Assembly: GCF_039538005.1 (NCBI RefSeq)
Contig: NZ_BAABBO010000018.1
Coordinates: 1 to 64,000 of the forward strand
Length of the DNA stretch: 64,000 bases
Direction: 5' to 3'
DNA from: Allohahella marinimesophila
GTDB taxonomy: Bacteria; Pseudomonadota; Gammaproteobacteria; Pseudomonadales; Oleiphilaceae
Within the stretch, counting starts at the first letter, position 1. Every line of letters starts with the position of its first letter. The position numbers were made by a program, and so were the translations under genes. The notes below the pieces were generated by a model that worked only from the letters and a program-made list of their open reading frames with translations, searched no databases and was not told the DNA's origin. Positions 8,857 through 15,079 of the stretch are shown here, one piece after another.

Positions 8857-8915
8857 GGGAGAGCGCTCCCGATTTATGCGGGGAGTATGGCGTCGTCAAG
8901 GCCGCCTCCCGCATA
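8857..8915. other. two hairpins between divergent hipB and the ATPase gene
   Basis: GGGAG/CTCCC (8857-8861, 8866-8870) is followed by TATGCGGGGAG paired with CTCCCGCATA (8875-8885, 8906-8915, one bulge). There is no T-run, so these are not typical terminators. They could be a structured leader or a small RNA. Confidence 0.3.
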
Positions 8916-8948
8916 GGACGTCATCCTGGCCAACTTGAATTACGCACA

Positions 8949-8995
8949 GTTACCTGTAACATGCATAATTATCTATTAAGCAGATAACCATGCAT
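8949..8995. promoter_or_regulatory. palindromic operator region of the ATPase gene
   Basis: GTTAC-CT-GTAAC at 8949-8960 is followed at once by a 14-base inverted repeat (8961-8974 against 8982-8995, 12 of 14 pairs) with arms ATGCATAATTATCT and AGATAACCATGCAT. The region ends 17 bases before the ATG at 9013, so a bound regulator would block transcription or translation initiation. Confidence 0.5.
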
Positions 8996-9012
8996 AATCT
9001 TGAAGGGTTCCC

Positions 9013-10110
9013 ATGAGAGAGTGGCACTATCCCCGCAACGATTTGACTCGGCAGTACCTCGGACTGCTTGAGCTTGGCATCACATCGAGCCTCGCTATCA
9101 CTGCCCCTCGGCGTAGGGGGAAAACGCTGTTTATCCTTCAGGACCTTGCCCCCTTGGCACAGAAAAGCCACTACATTCCTGTTTACGCAAGTCTGTGGCA
9201 AAACATCAATGCACCTCATGAAGGCCTCGCCTTGGCCCTGAAGGAAGCTATCGCTGCTCTTGATAAGAAAGCGACATTCAGCCGACTGCTCAAGGCCAGG
9301 GTCACGAAAACCACAATCAGCAACGAGCTGCTGGGCAAGATGGAAGTCGAGTTTTCCAACAGCCCCAGCAAGCCTACCAGTGCTGAACTTGCGGAGCTTG
9401 ACCAGCTGCTCAGTGCACTGGAAGAAAAGGCTGGCAAGTCCACGATCTTGCTTCTGATCGATGAGGTTCAACACCTTGCAACCACCAGTCAGTTCGATCC
9501 GCTTGCCCACGCCCTACGGACTATGCTCGACAGGCGACAGGGGCGCGTGAAAAGCATCTTCACTGGCTCTTCCAGACACTACTTGAATCTCTTACTGAAC
9601 GAATCAAAATCGCCGTTTTACCATTTCGTGGAGCAGCATGATTTCCCCGATCTTGATGAACAATTCATACACTTTCTAAGAGCCAAACTGGCTAATGACC
9701 ATGGTATGGCCGTCGCAATTCAGCCTTTGATGAAGGCATTTTCAGACCTCGATCAATCGCCGTACTGGATGATGAAGCTCATCGCCCGAATGATCACCTT
9801 CAAGGCCACGACGAACGAAGCGCTCGATCATGTTCTTCTGTTGATGGAAGCTGCTGAAGATTTTGAAGGCGTTGCCAGTCGACTGAAACCGATCGACAGG
9901 CTTATTTTCCAGGCGCTTTGTGAGGGCGCAAACCCATTTTCACAAAGCATCATGGCTCGGGTCGATCGGGAGACGAAGCTGAAAGGCGTTCAACCGAATA
10001 TCCAGCGGGCCATCAGGCGCCTCTCCGAGGCTGGCCTGATCAGCCAATCGCCCAAAGGCCGCTACAATATCGAGAAGCCGGGCTTAAAGCGCTATCTGCA
10101 GCAATCGTAA
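9013..10110 (+). CDS. AAA/STAND-like ATPase with C-terminal winged helix
   Basis: The protein has 365 residues. Walker A is APRRRGKTLF at 31-40 and Walker B is ILLLIDEVQHL near 145-155. A sensor-like FTGSSRHYL follows, and a C-terminal winged-helix-like segment ends the protein (RAIRRLSEAGLISQSPKGRYNIEKPGLKRYL). This is the layout of the archaeal-type/MNS-like ATPases found as single genes or next to toxin-antitoxin modules; the substrate is unknown. AAGGG precedes the ATG. It is transcribed divergently from hipBA with its own palindromic upstream region, so it may bind that site itself (inference). Defence or toxin-antitoxin function is only suggested by location. Confidence 0.7.
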   Translation: MREWHYPRNDLTRQYLGLLELGITSSLAITAPRRRGKTLFILQDLAPLAQKSHYIPVYASLWQNINAPHEGLALALKEAIAALDKKATFSRLLKARVTKTTISNELLGKMEVEFSNSPSKPTSAELAELDQLLSALEEKAGKSTILLLIDEVQHLATTSQFDPLAHALRTMLDRRQGRVKSIFTGSSRHYLNLLLNESKSPFYHFVEQHDFPDLDEQFIHFLRAKLANDHGMAVAIQPLMKAFSDLDQSPYWMMKLIARMITFKATTNEALDHVLLLMEAAEDFEGVASRLKPIDRLIFQALCEGANPFSQSIMARVDRETKLKGVQPNIQRAIRRLSEAGLISQSPKGRYNIEKPGLKRYLQQS

Positions 10111-10194
10111 TGACTGTCTGCCGCCGAACAGAGGGCAAAAAAGCTGGGACGAGCTGATCGCTTATCTCAGCTATTCCTCCTCGGGTGCGCTTCG

Positions 10195-10248
10195 TCAGAG
10201 ACCAAGAGCTTTTCGTCGGCGCTTGATCTCAGCTAGGAGGGCCCGCAT
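10195..10248 (-). pseudogene. truncated duplicate of hipB (first 17 codons)
   Basis: MRALLAEIKRRRKALGL then TGA, against MRALLAAIKRRREALGL in the intact hipB. Homology continues upstream of the start through the operator and on to about 10330, then ends. Nothing of the helix-turn-helix remains. The other 85 bases between the ATPase stop and this remnant show only a weak AGCTGA/TCAGCT inverted repeat. Confidence 0.8.
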
Positions 10249-10263
10249 GAAGTCACCGTATGA

Positions 10264-10287
10264 GTTGCTTTTGAAACTATAAGCAAC
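10264..10287. promoter_or_regulatory. duplicated HipB operator
   Basis: GTTGCTT (10264-10270) and AAGCAAC (10281-10287) repeat the palindrome in front of intact hipB with the same 10-base spacer. It lies upstream of the transglycosylase gene and could put that region under HipB control (inference). Confidence 0.55.
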
Positions 10288-10414
10288 ATATTTTTTGCTT
10301 ATAACGCGTCAAAGCAATCTTTATGTTTCTTCTTACCGCACCACAAAACGATTCCTGATCGTACACGAAGGTGCTGGCAGCCAGGCCAGTTTCAGGTCAA
10401 ATCTTCTGTAGCTT

Positions 10415-10423
10415 TGCTATGCT
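10415..10423 (+). promoter_or_regulatory. extended -10 promoter of the transglycosylase gene
   Basis: TGCTATGCT is an extended -10 located 28 bases before the ATG at 10452. The surrounding block GCTTTGCTATGCTCTCACCTA recurs at 4339 and, in part, at 6427. The -35 region is poor, as expected for an extended -10 promoter. Confidence 0.5.
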
Positions 10424-10451
10424 CTCACCTATCCCTCCACCTGGATTCGCA

Positions 10452-12317
10452 ATGCTACCAACCATCCGGATTCTGACCCTTCTTTCTGCACTGCTGTCCT
10501 TCAGCGCGCCGCTGTTTGCCGAAGTGCGCCCGGTCACGGTCCCTATCAATGTTGATTACCGTCACATCCAACAGCTGCTAGTCCAGCAGGTTTTCACTGG
10601 CACCGACAATTCGCTGCGGCCGTGGAGCGATGGGACCGGTTGTAACTACCTCACACTGACTGACCCTGTGGTGGATGGCTTTGAGGGCAGGCTTCGGGTC
10701 ATCTCGAAAGGCCGCGCTCAAGTGGGTGCTGCGCTGGGCGGTAGCTGCATCAGCGTATTGAGCTGGAGCGGACATCTGGAGACGATCCATGAATTGGTGC
10801 TGCCGGAAGGACAGAATCGAATCGAGGCGCGCATCGTTGACACGCAACTCCTGAATGATAATGGGCAAGCCGAAAATATGCCGAACCAGCTCTGGACCAT
10901 CATCAAGAATCAGGTTCACCCTCGCCTTGAAAACCTTCGCGTCGACCTCAATCGGCCCTTCCAGGACCTGAAACAGTTTCTTAGCCTGCTGACCCGGCCG
11001 CAGTCGGCCCAGTCTAGTTTGGCGCTGATTGAATCTCTTCGCCTCAGCGAAGTCACTGCTGGCGACGATGCAGTGAAGGCCATGCTGATGGCCGATGTGG
11101 CGTTGCCAGACAGCCTCCCGGACGCTTCGGAGGCACCGGTTGCTGTGCTGACTGCCGAGGAGCTGGCGCAGTGGCACCAGCAGCTCGACGCCTGGGACGG
11201 CTTCTTTACCTATGTCACAAAGAATCTGGCAGCCCAGGCCGGCTCACCTGAGCTTCAGGACGAATTACTGGACCTTCTGCTCGACGCGCGTTATCGGCTG
11301 AACGAGGCGCTTGTTGAGACCGAGCAGGGCGACTCAAGCCACAGCGATCCGGTGCGAGGCATCTTCCTGCACACCTGGCGACGGCTCGGACCCATCGTTC
11401 AAAGAATCGATCTGGAGCAGAACAACCCGGCATCGAGCCTGCACTACCTGAGCTTCATTGCGGCGGGTGATGCCCTGAAAGCGCTGGACGAGCTTGAGGG
11501 GTCTACCAATATTGAAGTCTCGCTAAATGGCCTTCGCCGATTGGCGCGGATGGTGGCGCCAACTGATCAGCTCGATCCGCTAGATTATGAGGAGGAAGTC
11601 GATCCGGAGCTGCGCAAGTCCTTCAATTTTGGCGAGCCGCCGCCCCTTCCCGACGCCCCGATCGAAATCAATTTTCTGAACTGGCTCTTCTCGCCAGCCT
11701 ACGCCGCCGATGTTCCTGCCGCTTTCGATCCAGAGCTTACAAACCGTCTCAATATCTGGATTCCGCAGCACAAGGATATGCCTGAATATCTACCGCTCGC
11801 ACATAAGGCACTCAATCATGCTGCCAATGCGACGCTGGTAAAAAAGCCGCTCGATCAGAGCTATCAGCCGATGTTCCGTCATGCGATGCTCGCCACGGCC
11901 TGGCAGGAGAGCTGCTGGCGCCAGTTCGTGAACAAGGGTGGTAAGCGTTTACCCCTGACCTCCCCTTCAGGCTCGGTGGGCATCATGCAGGTGAACCCCA
12001 GGGTGTGGCGCGGCTTCTACGATGTGAACGCCCTGAAGTGGGACCTCGTCTACAACGCCATGGCCGGCTCGGAAATCCTGATGCACTATCTGAATGATCT
12101 CGCCATCCGCAAAGGTGAACACACGATCACCAAGAATCCTGAAAACCTCGCACGAGCCAGCTATAGCGCCTATAACGCAGGCCCAGGCAAGCTGACCCGC
12201 TACCGAGACAGCAAGGCGACAAAACGCGAGCAGCGAGTCGACAAGGATTTTTTCAGGAAGTTTCAGGCCATGAAGAAAGATGATCCCATGGCGGTGCTGG
12301 CGTGCTACGGCGGCTGA
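10452..12317 (+). CDS. secreted SLT-type lytic transglycosylase
   Basis: The protein has 621 residues from the ATG at 10452, which gives a clean signal peptide (MLPTIRILTLLSALLSFSAPLFA). In-frame ATGs at 10371 and 10419 lie in or before the promoter block. The long N-terminal part (about 25-470) is unfamiliar and starts with VNPINVDYRHIQQL-like sequence (VTVPINVDYRHIQQL). The C-terminus is an SLT/goose-lysozyme-like domain: WQESCW with the catalytic Glu near 486, SGSVGIMQVNPRVW, and ASYSAYNAGPGKLTRYR. It should cleave peptidoglycan in the periplasm. A 5' remnant of a second copy lies at 4379-4540. The gene sits between a hipB scrap and a hipA scrap. Confidence 0.85.
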   Translation: MLPTIRILTLLSALLSFSAPLFAEVRPVTVPINVDYRHIQQLLVQQVFTGTDNSLRPWSDGTGCNYLTLTDPVVDGFEGRLRVISKGRAQVGAALGGSCISVLSWSGHLETIHELVLPEGQNRIEARIVDTQLLNDNGQAENMPNQLWTIIKNQVHPRLENLRVDLNRPFQDLKQFLSLLTRPQSAQSSLALIESLRLSEVTAGDDAVKAMLMADVALPDSLPDASEAPVAVLTAEELAQWHQQLDAWDGFFTYVTKNLAAQAGSPELQDELLDLLLDARYRLNEALVETEQGDSSHSDPVRGIFLHTWRRLGPIVQRIDLEQNNPASSLHYLSFIAAGDALKALDELEGSTNIEVSLNGLRRLARMVAPTDQLDPLDYEEEVDPELRKSFNFGEPPPLPDAPIEINFLNWLFSPAYAADVPAAFDPELTNRLNIWIPQHKDMPEYLPLAHKALNHAANATLVKKPLDQSYQPMFRHAMLATAWQESCWRQFVNKGGKRLPLTSPSGSVGIMQVNPRVWRGFYDVNALKWDLVYNAMAGSEILMHYLNDLAIRKGEHTITKNPENLARASYSAYNAGPGKLTRYRDSKATKREQRVDKDFFRKFQAMKKDDPMAVLACYGG

Positions 12318-12403
12318 GCACGACATCAGGCACCTCGTCAGGTTTCATCGGGTCGACGATGAGGACGCCTGGGAAATCAGCTCCAAGATCAGCAACCTTC
12401 CTG
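12318..12403 (-). pseudogene. internal fragment of a second hipA allele
   Basis: Translated leftward this segment reads FPGVLIVDPMKPDEVPD, against LPGAIIVEPMAPDEVPD in the intact HipA (near residues 113-129). Roughly three quarters of the bases match 8028-8112 by eye. The fragment starts at the stop codon of the transglycosylase gene and ends exactly where the inverted repeat of the Xre-RES promoter begins. It is diverged at protein level, so it comes from a related allele, not a fresh copy. Confidence 0.75.
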
Positions 12404-12440
12404 GCATCAGAGTGATGTGCTACAATCATCACTCTGATGC
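12404..12440 (+). promoter_or_regulatory. operator-promoter of the Xre-RES module
   Basis: A perfect 14-base inverted repeat, GCATCAGAGTGATG (12404-12417) and its complement (12427-12440), flanks a 9-base loop TGCTACAAT. The loop is itself an extended -10 promoter, so the antitoxin complex could cover the promoter directly. Confidence 0.75.
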
Positions 12441-12457
12441 AAACGCAGGATGGTCAT

Positions 12458-12880
12458 ATGCTAGCCAATAACGACGGGTCCGCTATTTACGGTTTGTCAG
12501 CCTCGATCTTTACTAGTCCCAAGTCTTACATTGAGGCGGTTCGACAAGGTCTTCCGGGTTGCACGGTCAAAGCGGCTGTGGACGATTTTGGCGATCGCGA
12601 TTTGTTCGTACGAATTCTCAATACCACGGCGCCAAATCTTCATCGTTTCTACAGCAAGAAATCGCTCGGACGCGAGGCATCAGAAGAACTGCTGGATGCT
12701 TTCCGTTTGATTCTTGAAGCGACCAGTGTTTGGGGCAGCAAATCGGCAGCGAAGCAGTGGCTGTCCTCACCGGTGCCTGCGCTTGATGGCGAACGGCCTA
12801 TAGACCTGTTCGACACTTTCGAGGGACGGCGTTGGGTCACCGGAGTCCTGAGACACATCGAGACCGGCGATTTCAGCTGA
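12458..12880 (+). CDS. Xre/MbcA/ParS-type antitoxin of a RES toxin pair
   Basis: The protein has 140 residues from the ATG at 12458 (AGGA just upstream); a longer frame starts at 12437 inside the operator. The N-terminal half is helical and Xre-like. The C-terminal half carries the toxin-binding domain shared by Xre/MbcA/ParS antitoxins: LLDAFRLILEATSVWGSKSAAKQWLSSPVPALDGERPIDLFDTFEGRRWVTGVLRHIETGDF. It precedes and overlaps the RES toxin gene (TGATG), the standard order. It should neutralise the toxin and bind the palindrome at 12404-12440. Confidence 0.88.
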   Translation: MLANNDGSAIYGLSASIFTSPKSYIEAVRQGLPGCTVKAAVDDFGDRDLFVRILNTTAPNLHRFYSKKSLGREASEELLDAFRLILEATSVWGSKSAAKQWLSSPVPALDGERPIDLFDTFEGRRWVTGVLRHIETGDFS

Positions 12881-13353
12881 TGGAACTGTACAGAATCGCG
12901 CCTGAACGCTATCTGGAAAACTATTCTGGTCGCGGTGGAAGTTTCGAGAGTGGTGGACGTTGGAACTCTGCGGGGCATCCGGTGATGTATATGGCCCTCG
13001 CAGCCAGTGTCGCGCTGCTTGAGATCGCCAACTACATCTCTTCACCGAGGATGATTCCGCCATCCTTCAAGCTTGGGACGTACACCCTCGACACCAGCGT
13101 TGTAAACGTCGATGAGCTTGCCCACGATAAGCTGCCTGAAAGTTGGCGCGCCTTCCCCTACCCTCAGACAACTCAGGCAATCGGTGACGCCTGGATCACT
13201 GCGGGTCATGCGCTTGTGCTGATCCTCCCCAGCGCAGCATCACCATCGCTGCACGACCGGATCGCCCTGATCAACGCACTTCATCCCGACATAAAGCATC
13301 TTTCGCTGATCTCCAGCAGCGAAACGCTCTATAACGGGAGGATGTTCCGTTAG
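12880..13353 (+). CDS. RES-domain toxin (NAD+-degrading family)
   Basis: The protein has 157 residues: MELYRIAPERYLENYSGRGGSFESGGRWNSAGHPVMYMALAASVALLEIANY. The family's RxxP/GGRWN/Y...E elements are visible: R5, GGRWNSAGHPVMYMA and the Glu in LLEIANY. Members of the family deplete NAD+ by phosphorolysis or hydrolysis and arrest growth. The ATG overlaps the antitoxin stop. The open frame extends 16 codons upstream inside the antitoxin gene and is not used. The stop is convergent with and touches the fic stop. Confidence 0.9.
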   Translation: MELYRIAPERYLENYSGRGGSFESGGRWNSAGHPVMYMALAASVALLEIANYISSPRMIPPSFKLGTYTLDTSVVNVDELAHDKLPESWRAFPYPQTTQAIGDAWITAGHALVLILPSAASPSLHDRIALINALHPDIKHLSLISSSETLYNGRMFR

Positions 13354-14483
13354 GGGTACTCTGCGTCTGAGATTCCGGTTCCAAGCGCGTAACGCGTACT
13401 CCGCCCACCACCCGGCAAACGGTGCAAGCACCCCAGCGACTGCAGCTCAACCAGGTCTCGAGTCGCTGTGGCCTTACTGACCTTCGTTAGAGCCTGATAC
13501 TTTCGCGTATTGATACCATGCTCAAATTCTTCCCCGGCTGTATCCAGTAAGCGGTTCAGCACCTTGACCTGTCGTTCGTTCAGTACCTTGCCGCCGTGCA
13601 CTTGCCAGAACCGCGCTTTGTTTAGCACCCGCTCCAGCCGGTGGAGTGCCTGCTGCAGTGCGTGTTCAAGTGTGTCCAGAAACCACTTCAGCCAGGGCGT
13701 GATCTCGAGCCCCCCGCGCTGTGTCTGCTCAAGAAGGTCGTAGTAGCCGCTGCGGCGGTCCATGATGGCGGCACTGAGCGAATAGAACCGGACCGACTGT
13801 CGCTCCGCCTGTGCCAGTGCCCGATCGGTGACGGCACGTATCAGACGACCGTTGCCATCATCAAAGGGATGTATGGTGATGAGCCAGAGATGCGCCACAC
13901 CCGCCCGCAAGAGCGGGTCCATGCCGGCTGGCGGACTGTTGAACCAGTCGACGAAGGCCTCCAGCTCTGCTTCCAGCTTAAGCGTTGGCGGCGCCTCAAA
14001 ATGGATTGTTGGTCGATCCAGCCGCCCTGACACCACCTGCATTGTTTGAGCACCACGCAGCTCGCCCACCCCCACCTTGGATAAGCGACCGCTGCCTTCC
14101 GGGAATAGCATTGATTGCCACTGACAGAGCTGCTCGATGGAGATGAGCGCGTCGGGCTGATGAGTCGCCTGAAGCAAAAGCGCTACCAGGGCCTCCGACT
14201 CCGGCGTAGTTCGGCTCGACATGCCGGCTCGTTCCAGCCCCAGCTGACGAGCAACGGAAGAGCGGACGGACCCTACGTCCAGGTGCTCACCTTCAATTTC
14301 ACTGGTGCGGATGGCATTCTGAATCAGCGCCTCCATCTCCACTTCGAGATCCGCCTGAGCTGATGCGGCGTCTGTCTGGCCCAATAGCCGGCCCTGCAAC
14401 AGGCGCAGATCGGCAAGCTTCGGACGAAGCACTGCCTCGTCCCACTCGAAAGCGGGCCAGTCTTTGAGCTCCCAGATAAACAT
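13350..14483 (-). CDS. Fic-domain protein with winged-helix C-terminus
   Basis: The protein has 377 residues. The complete Fic motif HPFDDGNGR is at 205-213. An inhibitory-helix motif TSEIEG at 60-65 fits (S/T)xxxE(G/N), so this is a class with N-terminal self-inhibition. A DUF4172-like N-terminal segment (MFIWELKDWPAFEWDEAVL) precedes it, and the C-terminal part (about 300-370: VSKATATRDLVELQSLGCLHRLPGGGRSTRYAL) is a winged helix. Fic proteins AMPylate or de-AMPylate targets. The DNA-binding end and the three repeats around the start codon suggest autoregulation. Confidence 0.92.
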   Translation of the reverse strand: MFIWELKDWPAFEWDEAVLRPKLADLRLLQGRLLGQTDAASAQADLEVEMEALIQNAIRTSEIEGEHLDVGSVRSSVARQLGLERAGMSSRTTPESEALVALLLQATHQPDALISIEQLCQWQSMLFPEGSGRLSKVGVGELRGAQTMQVVSGRLDRPTIHFEAPPTLKLEAELEAFVDWFNSPPAGMDPLLRAGVAHLWLITIHPFDDGNGRLIRAVTDRALAQAERQSVRFYSLSAAIMDRRSGYYDLLEQTQRGGLEITPWLKWFLDTLEHALQQALHRLERVLNKARFWQVHGGKVLNERQVKVLNRLLDTAGEEFEHGINTRKYQALTKVSKATATRDLVELQSLGCLHRLPGGGRSTRYALGTGISDAEYP

Positions 14484-14546
14484 GAGCCGAATACCCCGCT
14501 TATTCGAATCAGAATATGAGCCGATTATGGGTTATATTCGGCTCAT
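14482..14546 (-). promoter_or_regulatory. fic operator: three copies of a GAGCCGA box
   Basis: ATGAGCCGA occurs at 14482-14490 (overlapping the fic start codon), at 14516-14524, and inverted as TCGGCTCAT at 14538-14546. The last two form a palindrome with a 13-base spacer. A match for autoregulation by the winged-helix tail of Fic (inference). Confidence 0.6.
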
Positions 14547-14571
14547 TGGCAAAGTGATAGAAACAAAGGCT

Positions 14572-14979
14572 CTAGCTGATGAGATCAGACGCCACGCGGG
14601 CCTGTAAGGATCTGGCAGCTCGTTCGTAGGCAATATCGAGATACGCCGCGTAATGCCCCTTCCGCCGAATTCTGCCTTTCGCATACTGGTAAAGGTAGTT
14701 CGCAGACATGCCCGCCCGGCCGTCCTCTCTGAACTGTTGCACGTGCTTCAGCTCGTGAGCGATCAGTGCAATGCCGCTTGCGGAATAAGGGTCATATCGC
14801 CCAGGCGCGAAGTAGATGTGATGACCGAAGGTGAAGGCGCAGGGATTGCCATAAACATACCAGGGTATGCCGATGTGCGTTCTGGCGCTTTGCAGGTCGA
14901 TCTCTGCAATGTACGGCGCGAGTTTTGCCTTGACGTCTTCAGGCAGCGGGCGGCCAGGTCGCGCGAATCTTGTGTTCAT
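14572..14979 (-). CDS. DUF4157-like zinc-peptidase-fold protein
   Basis: The protein has 135 residues. ALIAHELKHVQQFREDGRAGMSANYLYQY contains an HExxH-type zinc motif (HELKH), and FGHHIYFAPGRYDPYSASGIALIAHE precedes it as in DUF4157 proteins. No signal peptide is seen. DUF4157 domains occur in putative metallopeptidases and in toxin- or contractile-injection-associated proteins; this one is stand-alone and its role is unknown. A 49-base scrap of a second copy's N-terminal part lies at 17602-17650, so the MMPL exporter gene sits between an intact and a broken copy. Confidence 0.75.
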   Translation of the reverse strand: MNTRFARPGRPLPEDVKAKLAPYIAEIDLQSARTHIGIPWYVYGNPCAFTFGHHIYFAPGRYDPYSASGIALIAHELKHVQQFREDGRAGMSANYLYQYAKGRIRRKGHYAAYLDIAYERAARSLQARVASDLIS

Positions 14980-15079
14980 CAGTCCCTCCGGTGGTTGCTC
15001 GATGCACCTGACCTGTTATATGCGCAAGCCAATCTATGGCAGACTGTCGCCTTTCTGCATCGGTTGAGCAAAACAATAA

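Noticed and set aside
10452..12317. Phage endolysin in a prophage
   Set aside because: It has a Sec-type signal peptide and a 620-residue length, and no phage structural, integrase or lysis genes are nearby.
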